From assembly GCA_963693315.1 (NCBI GenBank), contig OY856188.1, forward strand, positions 190,816,811 through 190,880,810: 64,000 nt of DNA. The letters are read 5' to 3'. Positions 1 to 10,951 of this stretch are shown piece by piece (positions within the stretch are counted from its first letter, which is position 1; every line of letters begins with the position of its first letter). The DNA comes from Diogma glabrata (lineage: Eukaryota; Arthropoda; Insecta; Diptera; Cylindrotomidae). Below the pieces are notes generated by a model. That model was not told the origin of the DNA. It saw only the letters and a list, made by a program, of their open reading frames with translations, and ran no database searches. The position numbers and the translations under genes were made by a program.

Positions 1-284
1 CCTGTGATAGTATAAACTATAAAGTTATAATTAAAATAGGCTGCGATATTAAGTGGAATAAAAACGAATTGCATACGAAACGTTGTATCGTGTATATAAA
101 ATCGTGTAAATAGAAGTTATTTTTAATTTAAATTTTCTAAATAAAGTTTTAAGTGTTAAGGAAAAATGTTTTGTGTATTATTTTGTGTATTATCAGTGAT
201 CGAACTCAGAAGGAGATTGAGAATTGCGTTTATCGAATTGAGAGTAAGGCAGAAGGAAGGATGGAAAAATGTAACAATATAAAG

Positions 285-624
285 AAGACGTGTTGTGTAG
301 TAGGAATTACAAAATGTGTCACAACACATAAAAACTTTTTAAGACCTAGGTCCTACAACAACATGCGGTCTGAGGTCTGCCGCAAACTTTTTAATTTTGT
401 TTTTGTATGTTTTTTTTAATTAATTAAATCACATAATAAAATATGACATAGGCCAATATTTCATGGTAAAATGGAGAAAATTAAAATAGAGTTTGAGATA
501 GGTACGATTTTATTTAAAAAAAACGGCATGAACAAAACTAAAATTCGGTCACCTATAATTCTAGTGTTAGTGACATATTTCTTAATCATGTGACCCATGG
601 TCTTCCTCAAGGATTAAAGCCCGC
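285..624 (-). repeat. LINE-tailed repeat, 3' part (split by foldback insertion)
   Basis: Read on the minus strand, positions 285-370 match the 3' tail of the LINE-A elements at 34-36 kb and 21.6-23 kb. The shared signature includes TGTTGTGTAGTAGGAATTAC and, further in, the CCTAGGTCCTACAACAACAT block. Positions 420-620 match the body of the complete 714-bp element at 63181-63894, for example the block around ATGACATAGGCCAATATTT. The repeat is cut at about 624 by the foldback element and resumes near 4108. No coding function is evident; the short frame at 153-419 simply runs through the tail. Confidence 0.7.
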
Positions 625-1570
625 ATATGGATCATTCTTTTACAAGCTTACATATTACCTTTTAGCCGACACATTTTTGATTTGGCTGAAATTTTTTTTA
701 TGGGATCGAAAAAAAGTTATACGTGTTCGAGGATTTTTTTTTTTTTGGAAAATAGAGCGGTTCTAAATTTCGAGAATTTCGTGATTTTTGGCTTAACGAG
801 TTATTTTCAAAAATTCATAACTTCGGTTCTATTAAAGATAGAAACTTCTGTTTTATTTTTTTTAAAGCTTAAGATGCTAGTTTAAAAAAAATTAATAAAA
901 ATTATTAACAAATTCCTATTGTTATAAACAAATAAAATGTTCAAATCGATCTTTAGTCATCCCGCGAAATGAGTTTTTAGTATGACCATCGTATTCTACG
1001 TTTCAGTTCCTATAAAAAATGTATTTTTAATTAATGGAGAAATGATTTTTACTGTTAGAAATAAATTAATTTATCGAGCGCGGGACGACAAATAGTTCCA
1101 TATATGGGTCATTCTTTTGTATACCGAACAGATTAGGACAAAATGTGACAAAGACATTTTTGATTCAGCTGAAATTTTTTTTCCGGGCTCTATATAAACG
1201 AAAAGATATACTTGTTCGACGATTTTTTTTAGGGGAAATAGAGCGGATCTAAATTTCGAGAATTTCGGGATTTTTAGCTTGAAGACTTATTTCAAAGATT
1301 CTAGCATTAACAAATTCCTATTGTTATAAATAAATAAAATGTTAAAATCGATTTTTAGTCACTGCCTAACAAAAATTAAGAGTGTTTAGTACAAACATCG
1401 TATTCTACGTTTAATTTTCTATTAAAAACGTATTTTTTATTTATAGAGAAACGAATTTTACTGTTAGAAATAAACTACTTTATCGAGCGCGGGACGACAG
1501 AAAATGTTTTTCGTCCTGCGCTGGAAAAACTAATTGTAACAGTAAAACTCATTCCTCCATTAATCAAATA

Positions 1571-3174
1571 CACCTATCCCCCGCTTTACACGGCACTCAT
1601 TTAACACGTTTTCGACTTTACACGGTTTTTGAAATCAAAATTTCAAAAAAAAAAAGACAAATTTTGGTATTACATGCACTTATTTCTACTTTATTTTAAT
1701 TAAACCTTCTGGTATACTACTTATGATCATATACATACAGGTTGTAATTAAAATAAGAAACTTGTAACAAAAAAACGCTTTTTAGGGTTCAAAGGAAAAT
1801 TTTGTAAATATATGTTGATGTATATCAGCAGAGGGTTGTAAGGGATTCTCTATGTGAATCAGTTGATTTTAAGCAATACATCGTAATTAGCTAGATACAA
1901 AATGCGTAGGTACAATTACAGAATTTGGCTGCTAATCAGGTTTTTAATACTAAAGAGTGATTAAGCTTAGGTGGCAAATCGGCCAGGTTAAAAGGAAGAA
2001 ACAAATCTTTCCATTTATTGGAATGCCAATACAAAAGCTTGGGATACAGCCACATTGTAAATTGATTTGTCTTATAACTCTTACGTACCAGAAGTAAAAT
2101 AGTATTTAATCAAAATAATATTTAAGGTTCTTTTTTAACTGGACAATGCTCCATGTCACCCTCAAGATTTGCGGCTTACAAATGGATAAATTGTATTTCT
2201 ACTCAAAATTAAAACGTCTTTATTGCAACCATTATACCAGAAAATAATTTCGACATTCAAGGCAATGTATATTTCAAGCCCCCTTAGATATATTTTGGAT
2301 AAATTGGAAAATGAACTGTCTTTTTATGCTCATGCTTGGAAAAGGTTTACAATTTTAGATTGCGTTAATCATATAGGAGTGCCATATCATAAGATTAAAA
2401 CATCAACGCTCCTTGTGAGTTGAAAATTAATGTGGGCTGATGTTGTTGATGGTAATAGTTATATAGAATATCTTTGGAGCAATATTATTCTGAGACAATT
2501 GAGTTGGCTTGTGCATTGGGTGGAGAAGGTTTGAAAGATTTAGCTGTGTCAAGTATTATTGGCCTAATAACATACCAAGAATTAGATGGAGATGATTTAA
2601 ATAAAAGGACCAGTAAAATAAACAAAAGCAAAAATGATATTGAAGCTGACTGCAGATGAATATGAGCCGAAACCATTCCCTGCAAATAGCAGCCATTCGT
2701 GAGAGACTTGCAACTGAAAGTAAATAATGCAACTACTTTCAACAACATGATCCGAATGTTGAACGAGCTCTCCGATTTCTACGAACTGTCAACGAATTTT
2801 CAAGTCAATATGAAGATTTAACTAAAAACAAAGCACAATTATTAATTACAAATTTAACTTCCAACTGAATCAAGTTAAGTTAGGTTTGATTTAGGTCAAC
2901 ATGCTAGTATGTGCATATATAATTACTTTTTATTTTTTGAGAATTTTTTATTGGTTATGTTGCATGTTTCCTATTGAAAATCAATTGAGCTGTTATGTCG
3001 ATATCTTATGTGATTAAATTGGTACTTTTATGTTCTACCGACTCTGTTTGTCGCCCAAGAAATGACCAAAAACCCACGTTTTTCGTTTAACACGGTTTTC
3101 CATACAAAATTTATATTTTCGATTAACACGTTTTTATCAGGAACGTATCTACCGTGTAAAACGGAGGATAGGTG
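1571..3174 (+). mobile_element. Tigger/pogo-like DNA transposon, degenerate
   Basis: Both ends carry the inverted repeat CACCTATCCYCCG followed by TTTACACGG, flanked on each side by TA, the target duplication of the Tc1/mariner-pogo superfamily. Subterminal sequences repeat AACACGGTTTT-type motifs, which are typical of Tigger elements. It is inserted within the reverse arm of the foldback element: joining the two sides across a single TA restores that arm's sequence. The inside holds a broken transposase (see next entry). At 1.6 kb it is shorter than intact pogo-like elements, which fits internal deletion. Confidence 0.75.
2060..2660 (+). pseudogene. pogo/Tigger-type DDE transposase remnant
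   Basis: A frame near 2142 reads DNAPCHP, the second catalytic aspartate block of pogo/CENP-B-like DDE transposases, with an in-frame TAA just before it. About 80 bases further, LQPLYQKIISTFKAMYI (from about 2222) corresponds to the family's QPLDQGVI-xxFK block, with the Asp replaced by Tyr. A tryptophan-containing helix region follows (HAWKRFTILDCVNHI). The piece after about 2470 (EQYYSETIELACALGGEGL) could be the C-terminal tail. Stops, frameshifts and missing N-terminal HTH domains show it is dead. The superfamily assignment is from motifs only. Confidence 0.7.
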
Positions 3175-4107
3175 TATACGTTTTTTATAGAAAATTGAAC
3201 GTAGAATACGATGGTTGTACTAAACACTCTTTTTTGGGTAGGCAGCGACAAAAATTGATTTTAATATTTTATTTGTTTATGACAATAGGAATTTGTTAAT
3301 AATTTTTATAGATAACAGTTTTTTTTTAAATTCCATTTTTTAACTTTAAAATAAAACAGACAAAAAGATTCTATCTTTACCAGAACCGAAGTTATGAAGC
3401 TTTGAAAATAAGTCTTCAAACCAAAAATCACGAAATTCTCGAAATTTAGATCCGCTCTATTTCCCAAAACAAAAGAAAAATCCTCGAACAAGCATATTTT
3501 TTGTTTATATAGAACCCATAAAAAATTTCAACTGAATTAAAAATGTCTTAGTCACATTTTGTCCTAATGTGTTCGGTATGCAAAAGAATGACCATATATG
3601 GAACTTTTAGACGTCTCGCTCTCGATAAATTAAATTATTTCTAACAGTAAAAATCATTTCTCCATTAATTAAAAATACTTTTTTATTGGAAATAAAACGT
3701 AGAATACGATGGTCACACTAAAAACTCATTTCGTGGGTGTGACTAAAGTGGGTGTGACAATGAGTAAAGACTGATTTGAACATTATATTTGTTTATAATA
3801 ATAGGAATTTGTCAATAACTATTTTTAAATTTATTTTTTTTTAAACTAGCATCTTTTAGCTTTAAAATAAAACAAAACAAAAGTTCCTATCTTTAATAGA
3901 ACCGAAGTTATGAATTTTTGAAAATAACTCGTCAAGCTAAAAATCACGAAATTCTTGAAATTTAGAACCGCTCTATTTTCCAAAAACAAATTCCCGAACG
4001 CGTTTTTTTTCGATATAAAACCCGTAAAAAAAATTTCAGCCAAATCAAAAATGAGTCGGTCAGATTTTGTTCAAATCTGTTCGATTTGTAAAAGAATGTC
4101 CCATATA

Positions 4108-4340
4108 TAGAGTAATGTGGAAGCTTATTTCTACGAGCAAGCAATACTTGCCATTATCAAGGAATATTCTATAACTAAGATTGAGGGTGCTACCGTTGCC
4201 TCAATAGATTTCATCCTCGATTAGAGGTGATATCTTAGTGGTGATGGCGGATTATATCTCACTGCTATTGCCAGTGGTATGTTATATCTGACGTTAACTC
4301 ATATTATGTCAATATCAGGGCCTGGAATATATGGGGTTGA
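4108..4340 (-). repeat. LINE-tailed repeat, 5' part (resumes after foldback)
   Basis: This stretch matches 63590-63790 of the complete copy, including TAAGATTGAGGGTGCTACCG and CACTGCTATTGCCAGTGG. It continues the repeat interrupted at 624. Similarity fades near 4340, where a plus-strand LINE fragment begins. No protein is recognised. Confidence 0.65.
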
Positions 4341-4384
4341 TCTGTCTGGTAATCCGTTTGAATTTTTTCCTTTTTCCTCGAAGA

Positions 4385-4863
4385 CTGTGAATTTTATTTT
4401 CTCTCTATGCTGATGACTTGAACATATATAAGGTTATCAAAACAAACACTGTAAAACAACTGAATCATTAGTTGTTTTACAGCGAAACTTATCAACACTT
4501 TATGATTGGTGCAATGATAATGGTATGCATTTAAATATTGATAAATGCGTAACTATTTCATTTTTAAAAAACCAGCAAAGGATGGACTATGCTATGCGTA
4601 CACTGTTAACGAAAATGTGCTAGAAAGAACTAATTCAATTCGCGATTTAGGTGTGATGATAAACAGTGATCTGACCATGAAGCAGCATGTAAATAAAATT
4701 TGTTCAAGGGGTCATTCTATTCTAAGATTTATCAAACGCAGAGCTAAAGAGTTCAATGACATTGCTTTAACAAAAACTCTGTATTACTCTCTCGTACAAT
4801 CAACGATGGAGTGTGCGAGTATGGTATGGTCACAAGAATTTATTAAAATTGTTTGTCCGAAAT
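4385..4863 (+). pseudogene. LINE reverse transcriptase fragment (plus strand)
   Basis: A frame at about 4408 reads YADDLNIYKVI, the RT catalytic YADD box. After a small frameshift the text continues as L..WCNDNGMHLNIDKC, then NSIRDLGVMINSDLTMKQHV and a tail ending CASMVW. This order (YADD, then N..K...I.F, then LGV..D..L) is the palm-to-thumb region of non-LTR retrotransposon RTs. Only about 160 residues remain; the upstream RT core and any endonuclease are missing. It is a different family from LINE-A. Confidence 0.8.
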
Positions 4864-4869
4864 AACTGA

Positions 4870-5190
4870 AATTACTAAAAAAAACAACAACAATTGCATG
4901 CAATTGTCAGATAATTGAGTTGCTTCAGTCAAATCGAACGCGACTAAATTGGTGTCCGCTTACTAGCAAAAAATCGATAAAATGTCATAATTTCAAAGAC
5001 GATAGCGTACGCTCATCTCATCATCCACGATATATTAGTCATTAATTTTAGATATTTGTTTTAATTATTATAAATTGATAAGAAATTTAAATAATAATGT
5101 AAAATTTATACTCAATATTGTTGTCGGATTGATTTGAGTAAGACATTATATATATGCAAATGGGTAGAGTTGTCATACCAATTAATTTTG
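4870..5190. other. AT-rich spacer, no gene seen
   Basis: This stretch has scattered short palindromes (for example the AATTGCATGCAATT region near 4893) but no coding or repeat identity that I recognise. Confidence 0.5.
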
Positions 5191-5412
5191 CTCACTTATA
5201 AACTATATAAAAAAAAATTCAGAATTTTTTATAAATTTAGTATTAATTTTATTTTTAAATACCACCTAGTTTCGAACGTCAAAAGTCCATCGACACGGGT
5301 TCTTAACAACTGTTAAAAACCAGTGTCGATGGAAACTAGTTTGTGTTTAAAAATAAAAATTAAATTTATAAAAAATTTCTGTGAAGTTTTTTTTATATAG
5401 TTTATAAGTGAG
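5191..5412. mobile_element. Palindromic MITE (foldback)
   Basis: The element begins CTCACTTATAAACTATAT and ends with its reverse complement. Pairing continues with small gaps to a centre near 5305, where GTCCATCGACAC faces GTGTCGATGGA. The whole 222 bp folds on itself. There is no coding capacity and I cannot define the target-site duplication. Confidence 0.7.
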
Positions 5413-5586
5413 TAGACAGACTTATTGTAAAATTATTAAATAATTTTGTAATAATTTAATGAAATCATTATAATCATCAAACTGATTTGTAAACGTAACT
5501 CAGTCACCCATTAGTTTAATTTAAATTATTATTTATTTTATTTAATCGTATGGTTTAAAGGAAGAAACAAAAAAATGTTTACAAAA

Positions 5587-6444
5587 TCACAAGTCCACAT
5601 CCAAATCTCTCAAATAATTAACGCCTTCTACATGAACCTCATTTAACTTGTTTATACCACCATTGAATTTGAGTAAGGGGCATTCCTTCACTATGTGGTT
5701 CGTTGTTTGAATAACTCCACACATACATAAAAATGAGGGATATAAGTCCCACTTGTTCATCAGGTAATTACATCGGCCATGTGTTGTTCTGAAACGATTA
5801 AGTCTGGACCACTCTTTACGACTAAGATCGAAGCCGAAAACACAACAAGTAGGGTCGTTTTCCAAACTGGCATTTGGAACAGGTGAAGAGTTTCACATGC
5901 ATTTCCATCTTTGATTCATATCAAACTTAACTTCGGAACTTAAATTCGGAGCAAATAACCATAATGGTTTTCTTGATGACAAACGAGATTCAGGTAAGTC
6001 TTGCAAAATGTCATAAAGAATTGAGTTTTGATGTAGATCACACTTTTTAAATTCTTTAATGCAAGCTGCTTCACGTCTTAATGACCGAGGTTCAATGTTG
6101 GCTAAGACAGCAAGCCATGGTAAAGGTGTTGATTTTAAAGTTCCAGTTATGATTCTTAAAGCATTGTTAAGTTGGACATCAATTTTATGTGTGTGAGAAG
6201 AGTTAAGCCAAACAGGAGCACAATATTCAGCGCAAGAATAGACTAGTGCAAGAACTATAGATCTTAAAGTACATACATCAGCCCCCCAATTAGTTCCGGC
6301 AATTTTTCTAATGATATTCACTCTGGAACATAATTTTTTGGCCAGATTTTCTAAATGCGCCTTAAAAGACAATGTTCTGTCAAGTGTGACTCCTAGGTAT
6401 TTAGGAGTAAAATTAAAACGAACTGAAATCCCATCAAACTTCAC
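5587..6444 (-). pseudogene. Jockey/R1-like LINE ORF2 C-terminal region, one in-frame stop
   Basis: Two consecutive frames lie in the same phase, separated by a single TGA at 5893-5895. The upstream part (6444-5896) has the RT thumb signature PKYLGVTLDRTLSFKAHL and the WLAVLANIEPRSLRR segment. The downstream part (5865-5587) has FDLSRKEWSRLNRFRTTHGR followed by the Cys/His cluster C.CG..QTTNHIV.ECP of the LINE C-terminal zinc knuckle, ending in LDVDL. The catalytic RT palm is absent: the frame closes upstream of 6444 and a different RT fragment follows at 6463. The same C-terminal family recurs on the plus strand at 8255-8835. Confidence 0.85.
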
Positions 6445-6462
6445 TTTTAATTCTTTAAATTA

Positions 6463-6715
6463 TTATTGTTTGCAGTAGACTGTTGTTAAAACCAGAATCA
6501 TCATTAAGATAAAACATTGATCTGTGGTTGAACGGTTGGAACGAAAACAACCGAACGGGATGAGTCGAGCAAGTACGACATTAGCTAGTATTTTATTTGC
6601 CGTGGTCAGCAGTGCGGCTTCACGATGATTCGCACACTGTAGCGGGCACTTTTCTTGTGTAGCCGAACAATGAGAGCTGTTTTCCATTCAGCAAGTAGTT
6701 TTTCTTGGTCCCAGA
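6463..6715 (-). pseudogene. LINE RT N-terminal fragment
   Basis: Minus-strand frames contain EWKTALIVRLHKK, then (after a shift) CANHREAALLTTANKILANV and FRSNRSTTDQCF. These correspond to the N-terminal RT blocks W....ivplhKk, C.NyRgisLL..a.KIla and GFR..RST.DQ of non-LTR elements. The palm domain with the catalytic Asp residues is missing. It abuts the C-terminal LINE piece at 5587-6444, so the two may be one internally deleted element or two separate insertions. Confidence 0.65.
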
Positions 6716-6888
6716 TTGCAAGAATCAGACCGTATTTATACGACTTTTCCCTTCTCGCGGCGAGAAAAAGTATCATTTATATTTGTATACTCTATCGGTG
6801 CATATAATTTTGAATTTGTAAATAGAAAAAATGACAATATTTTTCTCTTGTTAAAATTCCCGCATGTTTTTAATCCTTATCACCTAGG

Positions 6889-8138
6889 GTTGCCACGTTT
6901 TAAAAGTTTCAAAGTAGGACACACTACCCCTACGGTCTTAAAACTAAAAAACTCGTTGGATTTGTGCCACTTAATTTTTCAGTTATAAAATAAATATTTT
7001 TAAAAAAAAATTAGGTTTCGGTTTGGTGTAAGTATGAATGTGTGGGCGTTATTTCTGTAATGCTAATTGATTTATTTATGATGAATAATGGCATACAAAT
7101 TCGCATTTATGTTATCAGCCTCCAATGCGGTAACACTCGAAAAACTTAAATTTAAAGTTTTTAAGGACTCAGAAATACAGCTAAACATGCCGTCTGCTGA
7201 TTCATTGGCACTTTCATTCAAATCTATTGTAAGCCAGTTACTCATAAATAGTTCTGTTTTGTATATTTACATTTTCCTTCAAAATCGTTAGCTTTCTGTA
7301 GCCAAATATTTTACTTTATAACAAAATTCAGCTCAGTCATTTTATTTTATTAATAATACTAAGAACAGCTAATTTGTAACTAATGTTATTTAAAAAAACA
7401 GAGGTTTAACGGTGGATTTAATTCAAAATTATTTAAACAATGGTGGCTTTCCACCTGAATAAATCATGCAATAAAGCATAGATATTCACATATGTCACAG
7501 CGATGTAAATTGTTTGCTTAATTGTTACTAACCTTTCGACATAAAATAAAATAATCGGTTACAAATTTAATATAAGTAAAGGTGCAATTACGATTACTTA
7601 TTTTTTGCAATTCCGAATCACAATTCAACGTATTTCGATATTGTCAACAATGTCAAAAAGTGAGATTTTTCCGCACTGTTTTAGTTTTCATGGAAAATTT
7701 TCTCAATGCTAAGTTGATAGTAGAAATGTTTACTTATATTTTAATATGAATGTAGATTGTAAAAAATTTGGTTGCAAAATAATTTTGTTGAATTGTGATT
7801 CGAAATTGCAAAAAACGTTTTGTGCAACTCGTTGCACAAATTGACTTTTTCCGCACTTGTCGTAAATTTGTCCAACTCGGCTTCACCTCGTTGGACGAAA
7901 TTACGACGCGTGCGGAAAAAATCAACTTTGTCGATACACAAGGTACTATTACACAAAGTACTATTGCTAACGCGTTTTTTGAGAGAAATAGGTTGGAAAA
8001 AAATCTATTTTTTTTAGTATAAGATATTGTATTACAGTTTGACTAAAGTAGGACATTTTTATAGTAAAGCAGGACGTAGGACATTCTTGCTCCAAAGTAG
8101 GACTGTCCTACCGAAAGTAGGATACGTGGCAACCCTAT
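6889..8138. mobile_element. Non-autonomous TIR element (GGGTTGCCACG ends)
   Basis: The left end reads TAGGGTTGCCACGTTTT and the right end is the inverse, ACGTGGCAACCCTA. Just inside both ends is a 'GTAGGAC' theme: AAAGTAGGACACAC on the left, and several AGTAGGAC copies between 8045 and 8130 on the right. No transposase frame is visible in the 1.25 kb. An element with related TAGAGTTGCCACC ends lies at 13018-15226. The end sequence and the likely 8-bp duplication of that second element suggest the hAT superfamily, but I cannot find a clean duplication here. Confidence 0.6.
7820..7925. repeat. GC-rich double hairpin
   Basis: TTTGTGCAACTCGTTGCACAAA (7818-7840) is a near-perfect hairpin. It is followed at once by a longer one whose arms TTGACTTTTTCCGCAC and GTGCGGAAAAAATCAA enclose a second stem (TTTGTCCAAC / GTTGGACGAAA). 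It lies inside the TIR element at 6889-8138. Small frames run through both strands of the stem and are not genes. Confidence 0.7.
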
Positions 8139-8254
8139 ATCTCACCCTTCTCAATTTGCAAACGTTGTTTCTTCAAAAAATGTAGCGTCATAAATGAACA
8201 TTAAATTTGTTCATGAATATTAGCAACTTTAAGAGCACACATACTCAAAAAGTT

Positions 8255-8835
8255 GACTGCCAGCTGCATGCCACGATGCGTACTATAAGTGGTACTATCA
8301 GATCCACCCCTTTACCTTAGCTCCTTGTGTTAAGCAATATCGCTCCACCTGCACTCAGACGCTCATAAAAAGGTAACCAACAACATCACGTTACCCTTGC
8401 ACGAATATTACGGTGACCATACTCGTTGTCGATTGAAGTCAAAAAAGCCTCCACATAAAACTGCCAGCAACCTGTTGGCAACTAATTTTAATATCTTGGA
8501 TGCCTGGGACACCTCCTGGCATCATTACAATACGCTTGGGCTTTCTATTACTAACCCGACTTCTACCCAACCTGGTTTCGATTTGCCACGTCATACCTGG
8601 ACTACACTAAACCGAATAAGAACGAATCATGGACGTTGTGCTGATTCTTTCTACAAGTGGGGCATTTCAGAGTCCCCTGAGTGTGACCCCTGAATGTTGT
8701 GCGCTCCACAACAAACCATAAAACACATTGCAACTGTATGTCCAATTCGACGGTACAATGGCAACATCTCAGACATCTATTTGACAACTCCCGATGTAGT
8801 AGAATGGATAAACTCACTCGATGTAAACATCTAAT
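8255..8835 (+). pseudogene. LINE ORF2 C-terminal fragment (same family as 5587-6444)
   Basis: The plus strand shows MRTISGTIRSTPLP, then SNIAPPALRR, then GFDLPRHTWTTLNRIRTNHG followed by RCADSFYKWGIS. After one stop at about 8691 it ends with KHIATVCPIRRYNG and WINSLDVNI. This parallels the minus-strand protein at 5587-6444 block by block (GTLKSTPLPWL, LNRFRTTHGRC, HIVKECP, LDVDL). Frameshifts and stops make it a pseudogene. RT palm and endonuclease are missing. Confidence 0.8.
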
Positions 8836-8839
8836 GTTC

Positions 8840-9704
8840 AAATGTACTGCCCAATGTTCAAATATTTTGCTTTTTTACTAAAAGACGCGCAATCAAATCA
8901 ATTGTAAGTTCATTTAATGTGTATCCATGTTTTGTTTTAGGTAGATTTCATAGAAGAGTCTACCTATTTTAACTTTTAAGTTTAATTTTTTATGTGGCAC
9001 AAAAAAACCATACGCTAAAAAAAAGCAACTGTAAGAAAGAAACAAAAATAATCGTTCTCCTGAAATATTTTTCTCATTTTCTTGTCGGACTGGCCGTAAG
9101 CGGCTTATTTTTTGTCGGACAGCTCGATTTTTTATAATAACAAATTTTTTATCATGTTCCAATTGTATCCCACATGTGGTAATCAATAAACAATACACCG
9201 CTAGGATTCCGCCAGGATGGCAGATAAAAAAGTTGTGGGACTCGTGAAGGACAAGCGCCTTACGAAGTATAAAACATGTGGTAATCATAAAACGAATCCG
9301 GCGAGGGCTCAGGGACTATAATAACTTGAGTCTTTATTTGAGTAATAAATAAATTATTTGAACTAATTTGTATTCATATCAAAATTTTATTTTGAAAAGA
9401 ACATTTATTTAATAAATATTATTTAAAAAATATTATTTATTTATTTAAAATAATAAAAAAAGGATTTGGAATGAAAGAATAAAAAAATAATAGTAACCTA
9501 CTTACACTAATGATAATTTTATGGGGAAAAAGCACCTAAAAATAAAATTTTTGAATGTCCTGGTTGCTTGAAAATGAAAACCACGCTTTCATTGATTTAA
9601 CGAATGTTGTCTCTATTCTGTTGACTGTGGAGACATAAGTCAAATGTAGCAGTGAAAAAACTTTAGTAATATTATTTAAATATAGTTAAGATAAGTTAGC
9701 TATA
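8840..9704. other. Intergenic or intronic, little recognisable
   Basis: This is mostly AT-rich sequence. On the minus strand a short frame at 9613-9624 after a CAG acceptor (SerThrGlu-stop) could be the last exon of the membrane-protein gene whose exons lie at 10821-10951 and 11850-12003, because the phase fits, but four codons cannot prove it. I see nothing else. Confidence 0.35.
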
Positions 9705-10596
9705 AGCCAACCATACACGAAAGGATATATCCGGGGATTTGGTCCGTCGGATCGATCCGCCGGATTTGGTCCGATACACCGTTCTCCACTAACGTAAAAT
9801 TGTTCACCGTAGCGATCCGCAGATCAGTTCCGTCGGACCAGATTCTTATGTTAATGGCATAAAATTCATCTTAAATTGACAGATTTTGGATCCGCGGACC
9901 AGGGTGGTTATTTTGTAGCGTTATCTCACTAGGTGAAATAAATAGTGAGATAAAAAAATTATGTTTAAATGATTTCTTTTATCTAATATAATCGATCAAA
10001 GACAAATATTTTATCTCACTTTTTATCTCACCTAGTGAGATAACGCTACAAAATAACCACCCAGGTCTGGCATAAATTAAATTGATCAGATTTTTTGGTT
10101 GGCGGACCACGGATCTGTCAAAAAAGTTTAGTTTACAATTTGCTTTTCTTTAATTTTAATTTCTTCCTCAATAACAAATTTACGCAATTTATTATGTTGG
10201 AAAATAGAATGCTGCTGTGGCAGGGTTATTAGTTTGTTATTTAGTTGTCAAAAAAGAACAACAAAATTTAATTAGACAAAAAACTGGTTAAAGGGATAAA
10301 ATTTATTTTTTAAAATAATGAATAAAAAAGCACCTTATTCTTGTTTGCTAAGTTTTATTATTTTGCTTAGCTGCGTTTTTTATAGTTTTGCTTTTATAAA
10401 ATGTTCGATGTCAGACGATATATAAGCATTCAAGATTGATATTTAACTTGACAGTCGGTCCGATTCTTAGTGAAGAGATCCGACGGATCAAATCTAACGG
10501 ACAAGTCCACGGAGTCTGTTATTCCTTAATAGATAGTTTTTTTAGGGCAGACCAAGTAGGCGGACAAATCCGGCAAACAATCCTTTCGTGTATGGC
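9705..10596. mobile_element. Non-autonomous DNA transposon with CCATACACGAAAGGAT ends
   Basis: CCATACACGAAAGGAT at 9711-9726 is matched by ATCCTTTCGTGTATGG at 10580-10595. Subterminal regions on both sides are rich in related CCGGATTTGGTCCG / TCCGACGGATC words, which are GC-rich against the AT-rich background and look like repeated transposase-binding sites. There is no coding frame. A second, smaller MITE (9904-10060) has inserted inside it. Confidence 0.7.
9904..10060. mobile_element. 157-bp MITE nested in the 9.7-10.6 kb element
   Basis: The terminal inverted repeats are about 38 bp (GTGGTTATTTTGTAGCGTTA... and its inverse) with a CTCACTAGGTGA core. It is flanked by CCAGG on both sides (9899-9903 and 10061-10065), a probable 5-bp target-site duplication. 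Its position inside another element gives the relative age: it is the younger of the two. There is no coding capacity. Confidence 0.8.
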
Positions 10597-10820
10597 TAGC
10601 TAATGGTTATAGTACTCGCAAGTGAATCAATTAGAAATAGTGAATCTATTAGAATATCTATAGTGAATCTATTAGAAATACTAACTGTGTTAGAAACTAT
10701 TAAGAAATACTAACTATAATACTCAATGTGTTTTGTGTTAATTTAAAATAAAAATTAGTTTAAATAAATTAACAATAAAATTTAGTTCAGTTAAAAAACG
10801 ATTTAATTTAAATCACTTAC

Positions 10821-10951
10821 CCGTGTATATTGAACCAGAACATTGCGTCTTGAGAATAATGATGTAATACTAGCTCGAAATGTCGACTTTTTTAAAATGT
10901 AAAACCCTCCGGCAATCATTCCAGTTATAATAATGGAACTCAATATGATGA
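10821..10951 (-). CDS. Exon of a single-pass membrane protein, unknown family (TM and cytoplasmic part)
   Basis: On the minus strand an acceptor (..CCTTATAAAG) precedes a 131-nt open stretch that ends at a consensus donor GTAAGT (10815-10820). It encodes a strongly hydrophobic segment VIILSSIIITGMIAGGFYIL followed by a basic stretch (KKSTFRASITSLFSRR...QYTR). That is the usual pattern of a transmembrane helix with a positive cytoplasmic side. Its 5' phase (2 nt) fits the 1-nt overhang of the exon at 11850-12003, giving STI-VIILSS. I do not recognise the family. Start and stop exons are not identified, except for a possible tiny last exon near 9624. Confidence 0.55.

Larger units (their letters stand above)
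625..4107. mobile_element. Large foldback element of inverted, internally repeated arms
   Basis: The forward arm (625-1507) consists of two related units of about 400-480 bp. Each starts near a GGTCATTCTTTT block and ends with a CGAGCGCGGGACGACA block (units about 625-1102 and 1103-1507). From about 1508 the same sequence runs in reverse complement to about 4107, interrupted by a DNA transposon at 1571-3174. The centre is near 1507, where GCGGGACGACA faces CGTCCTGCGC. Without the inner insertion the element is about 1.9 kb. No transposase is encoded in the arms; the small frames (for example 682-885, 3306-3491, 3846-4043) are the same repeat read in either strand. It splits the LINE-tailed repeat that flanks it on both sides. 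Confidence 0.75.

Noticed and set aside
153..419. 88-codon frame with several cysteines
   Set aside because: It starts at a GTG and runs through the antisense of the LINE-tailed repeat; no domain or splice context.
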